Below, in pieces: positions 53,869-62,198 of a stretch of 64,000 nt of DNA (its first letter is position 1; the number at the start of each line of letters is the position of its first letter). A program made the position numbers and the translations under genes. Below the pieces are notes generated by a model. That model was not told the origin of the DNA. It did not search any database and worked only from the letters and a program-made list of their open reading frames with translations. Source of the stretch: Thermoanaerobacterales bacterium (GTDB lineage: Bacteria > Bacillota > Thermosediminibacteria > Thermosediminibacterales > Tepidanaerobacteraceae). Location: assembly GCA_012840135.1 (NCBI GenBank), contig DUMA01000023.1, positions 158,321 to 222,320 of the forward strand, read 5' to 3'.

Positions 53869-54924
53869 TTATTTCTTTTTCAATGTGGGATCGAGTAATT
53901 CCTTGATATCCTGCTGATTCATATTTTCTTTGGTCACTACGGTGGAACCCGTATTTATATATTTTTCAAGAGTCTTGCCCTGTAGAGCATCGTACGCACT
54001 CATTACACCCTTGTACCCCATGCCGTATGGGTCCTGCAGAATCAAAGCCTTGAGGGCTCCGCTTTCTAATGCCTTGATCTCTTCGGGATCGGAGTCGAAA
54101 GCCACTGCTACCACTTTATCCTGCAATTTTCTTTCGGTGATTACCCTGGCCAGGCCGTCGCCGGTCATATTGTTGTCCGCAAAGAAACCGATGACATCTT
54201 TATTTGCGGTCAAAATGTTTTCCGCAGCACTGACAGCTTTGAGCACATCATTGTCTACATATCTGGGACCGATTATTTCAATATCCGGAGCCAGTTCCTT
54301 CAATTTATCGGTAAAGCCCTTGTCGCGATCAATCAGAACCTGCACACCTGCCATGGCACTGATTAAGCCCACCTTGCCCTTCAGCGGTATTCCCTTTGCC
54401 TTCAATTCGTCCACGAGCTTTTGGGCAGCTTTTCCGCCGGCCTCAATATTGTCAGTGGCCAGGAATGAATGTATTTTGTCTGTCTTTACCCTGTTGTCGA
54501 TGGTTATGATTTTAATGCCCTGATCATAAGCCTTTTCAAGGGCGGGAACCGTTGCATCGGAGCTGGTCGAAGCTATTACTATGGCATCGGGTTTCTGGTT
54601 TACCACATTTTCCAGTATCGAAACCTGCTTATCAATATCGGCCTCTGAAGGGGGCCCGTAAGTGGTAACGTTGATGGCCGGGTTATCTTTTGCAGCATTA
54701 TTTGCACCGATCAGAACGTACTGCCAGAAATCCGAATCGGTGGCTTTAACTATAACGGCAAATTCATATTTATCCTTTTTTTGCTGTTCTTGCTGGGGTT
54801 GGGATTGCTGTTGCTGCTGGGCCTGTTCCTGCTGGGCTGGCTGTTGGGCTTGTTTGCTTCCACATCCCGCTAAAAGCAGGCCAACCAGTAATACCGCCAA
54901 AAGAACGGATATAGTTTTTTTCAT
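53869..54924 (-). CDS. ribose-type ABC substrate-binding lipoprotein
   Basis: 351 residues. Lipobox LAGC, a Gln-rich linker (residues about 25-50), then a Peripla_BP_4 sugar-binding fold (YEFAVIVKATDSDFWQYVL, IDNRVKTDKIHSFLATDNIEAGG, FFADNNMTGDGLAR). First gene of the operon. The sugar is not deducible from the sequence. Confidence 0.92.
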   Translation of the reverse strand: MKKTISVLLAVLLVGLLLAGCGSKQAQQPAQQEQAQQQQQSQPQQEQQKKDKYEFAVIVKATDSDFWQYVLIGANNAAKDNPAINVTTYGPPSEADIDKQVSILENVVNQKPDAIVIASTSSDATVPALEKAYDQGIKIITIDNRVKTDKIHSFLATDNIEAGGKAAQKLVDELKAKGIPLKGKVGLISAMAGVQVLIDRDKGFTDKLKELAPDIEIIGPRYVDNDVLKAVSAAENILTANKDVIGFFADNNMTGDGLARVITERKLQDKVVAVAFDSDPEEIKALESGALKALILQDPYGMGYKGVMSAYDALQGKTLEKYINTGSTVVTKENMNQQDIKELLDPTLKKK

Positions 54925-55102
54925 ATGTTTTTCCTCCCTGATATTTCATTAATAAGCAAAGCATTCGATTATCTGCCATATTCAAATATTACCATAGTAT
55001 ATGAACCTAAACCATATCCCACCTCCCTACCCAGATCTCAATTTAAGCATAATCTTTTTCAAAAACCGCTTACTACCTTTCCCCCCTTTTAAAATATGTC
55101 TT

Positions 55103-55132
55103 GATGTGAATATGTTATTACATTTTCACATC
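55103..55132. promoter_or_regulatory. 30-base palindromic operator candidate upstream of the sugar operon
   Basis: Starts GATGTGAA and ends TTCACATC; 13 of 15 base pairs match across the dyad. On the minus strand it lies just downstream of a TATTAT / TTTACA pair (55146-55141 and 55167-55162, spacer only 15), so it would overlap the transcription start. About 180 bases before the binding-protein gene. The remainder of 54925-55330 is AT-rich, non-coding, with no other structure I can support. Confidence 0.55.
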
Positions 55133-55330
55133 TTAACTTCATAATATAAATTCGACACTTATGTAAAGAATCCTTCTTTGTTATATAAATAACTTTTATT
55201 TGATTAGCTATTTTCCAATTAACAAGAATATTATATTTTAATTGAGATATAATTTCAGCATAAAGGCACAGTTTCATTCCAGTTTGGAAGAAATATACCA
55301 CCAAAAGAAAAAAGTTACCAAGAGAAAAAA

Positions 55331-56086
55331 TTACTTAACCCCAGCTTTCAACTGGTGATATGGCGTGAAGAACTCTTTATAGGTCAGAAATGTCACGCAA
55401 AAGCATGAAATGGCCACGGTGGAAGCCAGCATGAATGTGACCATGATCTGGTATTTTACTGCATTTATAGGATCAACTCCGCCCAGGATAAGACCCGTCA
55501 TCATGCCAGGGAGCTGGACTATGCCCAGGGTCTTCATACCATCTATAGTAGGCATCATACCGGTCTTGAGAGATATCTTCAGTATCTTTTGGACAGCCTG
55601 CCGGGCACTTGCTCCCAGAGCTAACGCTGTTTGAATTTCCAGAGTCCGGTTCTTCATCTCATCTTTTAATCTCGACACTGTAAGGCCTGATGATATCATG
55701 GAATTGCCTATTATCATTCCGGCTACCGGGATCACTTCCTGGGGCCTAAAATGAACAGTCCCAAATAAAATCAATATGGCTAAAGTTATGGCGGTGCCGA
55801 CAGCAATGGATACGGTTATGTAATAAAAGACCCCAGGTATGCCCCTGCCCCTCTTTGCCGCATTGTTTCCGGCAACGATGATCATAACCGTCACCATGGT
55901 CAACGTAAAGAAGAAGTTGTTGGCGGCAAAAATGTAATGAAGGATATATCCCACGATTGTGAGCTGAATAACCGCCCGGATGGTGCCAACGACTATTTCC
56001 CTTTCAATGCTTAAGTTTTGGTAATAAGAGATAAATATCGATATTAAAACAAGGCTTGATGCCAGTGTCAGCGAAATCGCATTCAT
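55331..56086 (-). CDS. fetB: UPF0014/FetB-type ABC permease
   Basis: 251 residues, seven membrane segments. The FetB family is seen in GTIRAVIQLTIVGYILHYIF, PVAGMIIGNSMISSGLTVSRL and GIVQLPGMMTGLILGGVDP. In E. coli FetAB exports iron. Its ATG overlaps the end of the ATPase gene by four bases. Confidence 0.88.
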   Translation of the reverse strand: MNAISLTLASSLVLISIFISYYQNLSIEREIVVGTIRAVIQLTIVGYILHYIFAANNFFFTLTMVTVMIIVAGNNAAKRGRGIPGVFYYITVSIAVGTAITLAILILFGTVHFRPQEVIPVAGMIIGNSMISSGLTVSRLKDEMKNRTLEIQTALALGASARQAVQKILKISLKTGMMPTIDGMKTLGIVQLPGMMTGLILGGVDPINAVKYQIMVTFMLASTVAISCFCVTFLTYKEFFTPYHQLKAGVK

Positions 56087-56820
56087 TTTGATTTACCCCC
56101 TGTCAGCTTTCCATCGATAAAAAGCCTGGTAATTTCCTTCCGGGGATTTTCAAATAATTCCCCTGTTCTGCCGCAGTCCACCAGTTCCCCGCCTACCACC
56201 AGATAAGTAAAATCTCCCACCCTTTTAGCCTGTTCCATGTTATGGGTTATCCATATGAATGTAAGGTTCAATTTATTTTTAAGCTGCAGTATTAGTTCCT
56301 CTATCAGCTGAGTCGAGGTGGGATCCAGGGCTGAAGTGGGCTCATCCAGCAGGATCACCTCGGGCCTATTGGCAAGGGTCCTGGCGATGGATATCCGCTG
56401 CTGCTCGCCTCCCGATAAATTGCTTACATTTTTGTTTTGGAAGCTTTCCTCAAGACCCACTATATTCAAGTAATACTTTACATCAATGTTTTTTTCTCCC
56501 ATAAGCAGTGGGCCGTATTTTATGTTATCCGAAACGGTCCCATCGAATAAATGAGCCTGTTGAAAAACCATACCTATTTTCCTGCGCAGGTTTATGACGT
56601 CAAAATTATTGATATCAATCCCGTTTATCAATACCCTCCCTTCGGTGGGGTCTATCAAACGGTTGATTAGCTTGATCAAGGTCGATTTGCCGGCACCGGA
56701 TGGCCCGATCAAAGTATGGATATAGCCCGCTTCAAATTCTACATTAATATTTTTTAAGATATCCTCACCCCCGCTTTTGAAACTTACGCGCTCCATTTTT
56801 ATACTGTTTATCTTATCCAA
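56083..56820 (-). CDS. fetA: FetA-type ABC transporter ATPase
   Basis: 245 residues. Walker A GPSGAGKST, signature LSGGEQQRIS, Walker B VILLDEPTSALDP and the H-loop WITHNME. Energises FetB. Its ribosome site GGGGGAAGGAG fits the ATG. Confidence 0.87.
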   Translation of the reverse strand: MDKINSIKMERVSFKSGGEDILKNINVEFEAGYIHTLIGPSGAGKSTLIKLINRLIDPTEGRVLINGIDINNFDVINLRRKIGMVFQQAHLFDGTVSDNIKYGPLLMGEKNIDVKYYLNIVGLEESFQNKNVSNLSGGEQQRISIARTLANRPEVILLDEPTSALDPTSTQLIEELILQLKNKLNLTFIWITHNMEQAKRVGDFTYLVVGGELVDCGRTGELFENPRKEITRLFIDGKLTGGKSK

Positions 56821-56885
56821 ATCTCCTTCCCCCAGACAATGTAGAAAATGATTAAAATTACTTTGATTGTAACATACGTTTCTTT

Positions 56886-57002
56886 TTATTGCAACATTTG
56901 TTTCAAATCGGCGAATTTTATGCGGCCGTTTTCCAGCTCTATAGCTGAGACCGTCTGGGCCGCATGTGCCTTTATCAGGCTTTCTTCCCCGCTATACATC
57001 AT
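56886..57002 (-). CDS. possible small ORF of 38 codons
   Basis: Minus-strand frame starting MMYSGEESLIKAHAAQTVSA and ending DLKQMLQ. Codon use resembles real genes, but it has only a weak AAGG before the start and no family I know. It could be the C-terminal relic of a longer gene. It lies between fetA and the divergent ccdA promoter. The rest of this 320-base gap is AT-rich promoter DNA. Confidence 0.25.
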   Translation of the reverse strand: MMYSGEESLIKAHAAQTVSAIELENGRIKFADLKQMLQ

Positions 57003-57055
57003 CCTTGACATCAGGATATATACAGGGAATAAAGTAATATATTTATATATCCTAA

Positions 57056-57079
57056 ATATATGATATAATACTCATATAT
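57056..57079 (+). promoter_or_regulatory. palindrome covering the -10 box of ccdA
   Basis: ATATATGA - TATAATAC - TCATATAT, 8-bp perfect arms centred on TATAAT (57064-57069). A repressor bound here would shut off the promoter. The -35 (near 57041) is poor. About 70 bases before ccdA. Confidence 0.45.
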
Positions 57080-57140
57080 AGAATAGTTTACCCGTATATC
57101 CCCAATTTCGGGGTCAATACACACCAGGAGGTGTATTAGA

Positions 57141-57833
57141 ATGGGCAACATTGGTTTCTGGGCGGCTTTTGCGGCAGGAATTCTCGCCTTTTTTTCACCC
57201 TGCGTGCTTCCCCTATTGCCGGTCTATGTCAGTGTGCTGGCGGGAAGTGCAGGTGAAAATTATATAAAAAATGGCAGGAGTTACATTGGTTCCGGAAAAA
57301 AAAGAAGTGTTCTGTTTATCAACACCGTCTTTTTTATCCTGGGATTTTCCGCTGTATTCATCCTGTTGGGAGTTTCGGTGACGGCTTTCAGCCGGTATCT
57401 GCTTTTTAATCGGTTGTGGCTTACAAAAATAGCAGGAGCTTTTGTGGTATTTTTCGGACTGTTTTTGCTCGGAGCCTTTAACCTGCCCTTCTTACTTAAA
57501 GAACGGCGGGCTGAAATGCATTTTGAAAAAGTCACGCCGCTTTCAGCCTTTCTACTGGGAAGTGCTTTTTCCCTGGGATGGACACCGTGCATCGGCCCTG
57601 TGCTCTCTTCGGTACTCTTCATGGCCGGCACCACTCAAAATTACCTGGCCGGATTCTGGCTGCTTCTGGTGTTTTCCACGGGACTGGCGATGCCTTTTTT
57701 GATCCTGGCGCTGGCTTCCGACAGGGTTATGGGGTTTTTAAAGGTGTCAAAAAAATACCTGCCGTATTTTCAGAAGGCGGCAGGAACAGTATTAATAATC
57801 ATGGGAGTTCTGTTGTACTCGGACAGGATATAG
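57141..57833 (+). CDS. ccdA: CcdA-type thiol-disulfide membrane transporter
   Basis: 230 residues, six membrane segments. The two redox cysteines are in FFSPCVLPLLPVYV (first helix) and WTPCIGPVLSSVLF (fourth). Carries electrons from cytoplasmic thioredoxin to outside partners, for cytochrome c assembly, sporulation or oxidative repair. CCAGGAGGTG precedes the ATG. The TlpA-like lipoprotein that follows is the expected partner. Confidence 0.93.
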   Translation: MGNIGFWAAFAAGILAFFSPCVLPLLPVYVSVLAGSAGENYIKNGRSYIGSGKKRSVLFINTVFFILGFSAVFILLGVSVTAFSRYLLFNRLWLTKIAGAFVVFFGLFLLGAFNLPFLLKERRAEMHFEKVTPLSAFLLGSAFSLGWTPCIGPVLSSVLFMAGTTQNYLAGFWLLLVFSTGLAMPFLILALASDRVMGFLKVSKKYLPYFQKAAGTVLIIMGVLLYSDRI

Positions 57834-58052
57834 CGGTCATAAAATTAGACACAAAGGAAAATTGTCAAAAATCGTTTGATTAATGTTTCTTCATATGGCT
57901 GAAACGGTCTGCACTGACTATAACAAATAACAGTTTCATAGTCTTAAACCCGTCAAATATAAGTATGAAAGTTGAAAGGTAAGAAGCGGTCAAACATTGC
58001 CAAGTCTTGAAGAATATCAAACATATGTAATAAAGTTGAAAGGAGAGGTTGC

Positions 58053-58718
58053 ATGAAAGTTGTTGGCAATAATCTTTTTGCATCGACCATCCTCATTGCT
58101 CTCGTGTTGATTCTAACAATTATTTCGTCTGGATGTGGTGTTTTCGGCAGTAAAGACATCAAGGGGGATAATCCCGCCTCCGGTTCTCCTTCCAACGCTG
58201 ATTCTTCCAAATCATCCGGCGAAGGGAATTTACCTTCGGAAAACTCTTCAGATGAGGCGGTATCCGAAACTACCCCGGAAATTAAACCTTTCGAAGGATA
58301 TAAGGCACCGGACTTTGAACTGGAAGACCTTTCAGGGAACAAGGTCAAGCTTTCCGGCCTTTGCGGCAAAACGGTGGTCATAAATTTCTGGTCCTTAGAC
58401 TGCCCTTACTGTCTTGCCGAAATGCCGGAGTTTGATTCATTCAATTCGTCAAAACCCACAGATGTGGAAGTGTTGATGGTTAACCTCGACCGGGACCAGA
58501 AGAAACTCTCCACATATATTAAAAACAAGGGGTATAAATTCACCGTTTTAAAAGATGAAAAGGCAAAAACATTGAGGTCTTACCTCATCCGGGGAGTTCC
58601 CACCACCATCGTGGTAGGAAAAGACGGCATTGTCACCGCCCGGGTGGAGGGACCCATCACAAAACAGATTCTGGGAGACCTGGTTAAAACTTCACCCTCC
58701 AATAAAGCCCCTTCCTGA
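58053..58718 (+). CDS. TlpA/ResA-type thioredoxin lipoprotein
   Basis: 221 residues. Lipobox SSGC (Cys28), a Ser/Glu-rich linker (about 30-80), then a thioredoxin fold with active site CPYC (117-120) in NFWSLDCPYC and the cis-Pro loop RGVPTT. Reduces extracytoplasmic disulfides with electrons from CcdA. The 219-base gap before it has two AAAGTTGAAAGG copies (the second is its ribosome site) and no other gene. Confidence 0.9.
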   Translation: MKVVGNNLFASTILIALVLILTIISSGCGVFGSKDIKGDNPASGSPSNADSSKSSGEGNLPSENSSDEAVSETTPEIKPFEGYKAPDFELEDLSGNKVKLSGLCGKTVVINFWSLDCPYCLAEMPEFDSFNSSKPTDVEVLMVNLDRDQKKLSTYIKNKGYKFTVLKDEKAKTLRSYLIRGVPTTIVVGKDGIVTARVEGPITKQILGDLVKTSPSNKAPS

Positions 58719-58761
58719 CCGGCATTGTAAAAGCATAGTATATGCTTTAAATAACTGTTAG

Positions 58762-58790
58762 CCCGGCCAAAGAATATTGACCGGGTTTTT
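58762..58790. terminator. bidirectional terminator
   Basis: CCCGGCCAA / TTGACCGGG (58762-58770, 58777-58785), eight of nine pairs, followed by TTTTT on the plus strand. It lies between the thioredoxin gene and the convergent pyruvate-kinase-C-like gene; its right side abuts the latter's stop codon. Confidence 0.8.
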
Positions 58791-59343
58791 ATTCTTTATT
58801 TGCCGGTTTGCAAAGGATCTCCGAAATCCAGGTGTCAAAGGCGCTGGCCGCATGGGATGGCCGCATTATCACAGCGGTGTCAGCGCCTTCATTGCTGCCG
58901 CCTACCGCTATAATGTCTTCTCCGTAAGGTACAAGGCCTGCATCCAGGGCCATGATGGATACCTCCACGCATACCTTCGTACCCTGGCCGAACATCCGCA
59001 GGGTGTTTGCCATCACTTCCGTGGGGTATACTCCTCCAAACTTGCGGCTCATCCCCCGCTCGATGCCGGAGAGCACATGGGTGGTAGTGAGCACCCTTAC
59101 CCCCGATGAAATAAGCTCCTGCCGCAATTCCTCCGGAAACTGCATTTCCCCCGGTGCTTCGAAACCGCAGGCGTGGGTGACGACCACAAGATTTGCGCCC
59201 AGGTCCGCATCCTTGAACAACTTTGCGGTATAGCCCTCCGAAGATGCCACCACCACGTGTTTGATGCCCCTTTCCCTCACCGCCTTTTTAACCAATTCCA
59301 GAGTCTTTTCTGTATTGTGTTTCCCGGGTTTATCCCAGTACAT
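58789..59343 (-). CDS. pyruvate kinase C-terminal-like domain protein
   Basis: 184 residues. A stand-alone PK_C-like domain (starting YWDKPGKHNTEKTLELVKKA, with VVASSEGYTAKL and SIMALDAGLVPYGEDIIAVGG). Lacks the catalytic barrel of pyruvate kinase. In the family it is thought to bind or regulate small phosphorylated ligands, but the role is not known. Sixteen bases after the third deoC, so likely the same operon. Confidence 0.75.
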   Translation of the reverse strand: MYWDKPGKHNTEKTLELVKKAVRERGIKHVVVASSEGYTAKLFKDADLGANLVVVTHACGFEAPGEMQFPEELRQELISSGVRVLTTTHVLSGIERGMSRKFGGVYPTEVMANTLRMFGQGTKVCVEVSIMALDAGLVPYGEDIIAVGGSNEGADTAVIMRPSHAASAFDTWISEILCKPANKE

Positions 59344-59358
59344 GCGGTATTCCTCCCT

Positions 59359-60045
59359 TCACTCATTTTTACCGTGATTAAGCTCCGATAGGATGGCCAC
59401 TCCGGCACTGGTGCCGATCCGGGTAGCTCCTGCCTCGATCATTGCCATGGTTGTCTTGAAGTCCCTTATGCCTCCTGCGGCTTTGATACCCATAGTATCT
59501 CCCACAATCTTTTTCATAAGCTCCACATCTTCCACAGCGGCTCCTCCAGATCCGAATCCGGTGGATGTCTTTACGAAGTCCGCCCCGGCATCCAAAGCCA
59601 GTTCACATGCCGTAACCTTTTCGCTGGGATTGAGATAGCACATTTCCAGGATTGCTTTCACTTTTGCCTCGGGATTGATTTGTTTTGCAGCCTTTACAAC
59701 CGCTTCAATGTCTTCCCGCACGGCAAAATAATCTCCGCTTTTTAAAAACCCTACATTTATTACCATGTCGATTTCGCTCGCTCCTGCCCTTACGGCTTCC
59801 GCAGCTTCGAAACCTTTCGCTCCAGAGCTTGCCGCTCCCAGAGGAAAACCGACGGTAGCAGCAACTTTAACATCGCTTCCTGACAGTCTTTCAGCTGCGC
59901 ACTCTACATAACAGGAGTTTACGCAAACCGAATAAAACCCGTACCTTTTCGCTTCATTGCACAGTTTCTCGATATCCTCATATGTAGCCACAGGTTTTAG
60001 CTGAGTATGGTCAATATATCTGGCTAATTCTTTTATGGTCAACAT
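59359..60045 (-). CDS. deoC: deoxyribose-phosphate aldolase
   Basis: 228 residues. Third DeoC in the window, with IDHTQLKPVAT, VGFPLGAASSGAKGFEA, Schiff-base lysine in FVKTSTGF and IKAAGGIRD. Outside the large sugar operon and preceded by a 250-base gap without a clear sigma-A promoter. Likely a general nucleoside catabolism enzyme. GTGATAAAATG: the ribosome site is AGGTGAT. Confidence 0.93.
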   Translation of the reverse strand: MLTIKELARYIDHTQLKPVATYEDIEKLCNEAKRYGFYSVCVNSCYVECAAERLSGSDVKVAATVGFPLGAASSGAKGFEAAEAVRAGASEIDMVINVGFLKSGDYFAVREDIEAVVKAAKQINPEAKVKAILEMCYLNPSEKVTACELALDAGADFVKTSTGFGSGGAAVEDVELMKKIVGDTMGIKAAGGIRDFKTTMAMIEAGATRIGTSAGVAILSELNHGKNE

Positions 60046-60299
60046 TTTATCACCTCATCCGTATTTTAATAATTAGTTCGACATTCGCTGGAAAAATCCT
60101 CCTCTCTATTAGTAGTACATTTTTGCGCCGATCCTGCCCGGCGTGGAAATCAGTATAAAAAATTATCGGCTCACCGGATCATATGGTAAAAAGCGTATTA
60201 ATTTGCCTTACATATAAAATACTATAAAAAATAACCGATTTCAAATTAATGGCAATTCGTTCCATATCACTTAAATCACCGAAACGGGGAGGAATTTAA

Positions 60300-60755
60300 A
60301 TGACGGATAATAGTCCGAATCCAAAAGTGAAATGTATCGTCAACACCTGCACCCACTGGATACCCGGAAACCTCTGTGCCGCTGCCAATATAGACATATT
60401 AAATGAAGAAGTGGGAAAAATGTCAAAGACCCGCGAACAAACCGAGTGCAAGACCTTTGCTGAAAGACGAGGCCTTGCGAATATGATTGGTTCCGCCGAC
60501 AATGTAAACTGGGTGGGATTTGCCGAAGAACTTGTAGGTACAGGCCGCCAGCTGAATCCCACTGTAACCTGTGTTGTAGATACCTGCAAGTACTGGCATG
60601 AAGGCGATCTCTGCAATGCTGAAGCCATCGAAGTTTCAGGGAAAAATGCGAAGGAATGTCAGGCCACCGATTGCGCCACCTTTGAATATAACGGCAAGCC
60701 TTCAAAAAACGAAAAAGCCCAGCAGGCAAGGGAAAAGGGAGAAAAGTTTAAATAA
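60300..60755 (+). CDS. double DUF1540 protein
   Basis: 151 residues. Two DUF1540 units, residues about 9-55 (VKCIVNTCTHW, GNLCAAANI, ECKTF) and 88-133 (VTCVVDTCKYW, GDLCNAEAI, CATF). Each carries four conserved cysteines, probably a zinc site. Found widely in Clostridia and Bacilli; the function is unknown. GGGGAGG precedes the ATG. The upstream gap 60046-60299 is non-coding and holds nothing I recognise. Confidence 0.85.
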   Translation: MTDNSPNPKVKCIVNTCTHWIPGNLCAAANIDILNEEVGKMSKTREQTECKTFAERRGLANMIGSADNVNWVGFAEELVGTGRQLNPTVTCVVDTCKYWHEGDLCNAEAIEVSGKNAKECQATDCATFEYNGKPSKNEKAQQAREKGEKFK

Positions 60756-60814
60756 CACATTCCCCTAAATCCGGGGTAAGGTCAGCAGCATTAATAAAGC
60801 CTGCCCTAAATATT

Positions 60815-60840
60815 AAAAACCCGCTATTAAGCGGGTTTTT
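60815..60840. terminator. intrinsic terminator after the DUF1540 gene
   Basis: AAAAACCCGC / GCGGGTTTTT, a perfect 10-bp stem with a 6-base loop, A- and T-tracts on both sides. Confidence 0.9.
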
Positions 60841-60941
60841 CTATCCACACCATTGTCAGATTTTCCTGCAACAACCTGCAGGATTTTTATTGTTTTTCTA
60901 GAATTATTATTAAACTTAAATTGTCCGGCGAGGTGAACATC

Positions 60942-62078
60942 ATGGGAATAACCGTCAGGGAAGCTTTAAAATTGAAAGGGCTTGACAGGGCTAAATTAAT
61001 AGCCGGCGAAAAGGGGCTTGACAGGTTCATAAAAAGAGTGAGCGTAATAGAATGTCCCGAGTCCCCCGAATTATTCACTGAGGGAGATTTTTTTATTACC
61101 GCTTTTTTCGCCTTTAAAGAAGATGTCGACGCTCAGCTTTCCATGATACAAGCTCTGGTAGACTGCGGATGCAGCGGGCTGTGCGTTATAGACATGTACC
61201 TTTCCGACCTTTCTGAGTCCGTTAAACGACTTGCCGACAAAGCATGCTTTCCGGTAATGATTCTTCCCAATGTTGTGCCTTATGCCGAAATAATCACGAA
61301 TGTGATGGATGCTATCATTCAGAGCAAAGACGACATTATAAATGAAATGCATGTGGATACAATGCTTTTGCCGGGGAATACTGCAAGAGAAATATATGAA
61401 ACCGCAAAAAAAATAAATACCAGGTTCAAGGAAAAAATTGTGGCCGCCTTTTATGAAAATGTGGTATTTTCTGCTGAAGATATATTAAGGAAATTAAAAA
61501 ACCGCACTGATCTTCCAGATCACTGGTCATTGCTCAAATATAAAAGCGGTGTCCTTGTCCTGATGAGCTTCGGAAACGAATCAAGGAAAGGTATCGATCT
61601 GCGCATAGATGCGATCATAAAAGCGGTTGAAGGCATCGGCGGAAAATACAGGCTTGGGATCAGCACTTTGCACGAAGCTCTTTCTGAAATAAACATGTGC
61701 ATTAAAGAAGCCTTGCTGGCATGCGATGCAGCCCGAGCCATGGAAGATAAAAATATCGTTTTTTACAGAGACCTGGGGATTTACAGACTTTTGATGCTTT
61801 TGAAGAATGAACCGGAACTTAAAAGTTATATGAGCGAAATCATAAACCCCGTAAAGGAATATGACCGGAAATACCGCACCAGGCTTCTGGAGACTATGAT
61901 TTGTTACGTGGAAAATGACGGCGACATCGCCCGAACGGCAAAAGCCCTTTTTCTTCATGTCAATACCATAAGATATCGCATCGAAAAAATCAAGGAAATA
62001 CTTCATATGGAACATATGGTCGGCGGTTTTTATGAACAGATCTCTATAGCGGTCAAGATCCACAAACTTTGTAGATAA
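60942..62078 (+). CDS. PucR-family transcriptional regulator
   Basis: 378 residues: N-terminal PucR ligand domain (VREALKLKGLDRAKLIAGEKG, FTEGDFFITAFF), a CdaR GGDEF-like middle, and a C-terminal PucR helix-turn-helix (DGDIARTAKALFLHVNTIRY). PucR regulators control purine, allantoin or hydantoin-type ring catabolism. ATG 60942 follows GAGGTGA at five bases; a TTG at 60921 is less likely. Convergent with the DUF917-racemase module downstream, which it may control (inference). Confidence 0.9.
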   Translation: MGITVREALKLKGLDRAKLIAGEKGLDRFIKRVSVIECPESPELFTEGDFFITAFFAFKEDVDAQLSMIQALVDCGCSGLCVIDMYLSDLSESVKRLADKACFPVMILPNVVPYAEIITNVMDAIIQSKDDIINEMHVDTMLLPGNTAREIYETAKKINTRFKEKIVAAFYENVVFSAEDILRKLKNRTDLPDHWSLLKYKSGVLVLMSFGNESRKGIDLRIDAIIKAVEGIGGKYRLGISTLHEALSEINMCIKEALLACDAARAMEDKNIVFYRDLGIYRLLMLLKNEPELKSYMSEIINPVKEYDRKYRTRLLETMICYVENDGDIARTAKALFLHVNTIRYRIEKIKEILHMEHMVGGFYEQISIAVKIHKLCR

Positions 62079-62091
62079 TATAATATAAAAG

Positions 62092-62117
62092 TATCCGAAA
62101 CTTCGATGTTTCGGATA
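62092..62117. terminator. hairpin between convergent genes
   Basis: TATCCGAAAC / GTTTCGGATA, a perfect 10-bp stem with a 6-base loop. On the minus strand followed by CTTTTAT; on the plus strand there is no T-tract. Probably ends the minus-strand module. Confidence 0.6.
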
Positions 62118-62198
62118 AACACTAACATATATTAATTCTTTTAATGTAATTTTTTTCAGTAATTCGTAAACCACTGCTAGATTATATAATCTCAACAA

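Noticed and set aside
55089..55304. 71-residue minus-strand frame in the sugar-operon promoter region
   Set aside because: It covers the operator palindrome, is AT-driven in composition and has no ribosome site.
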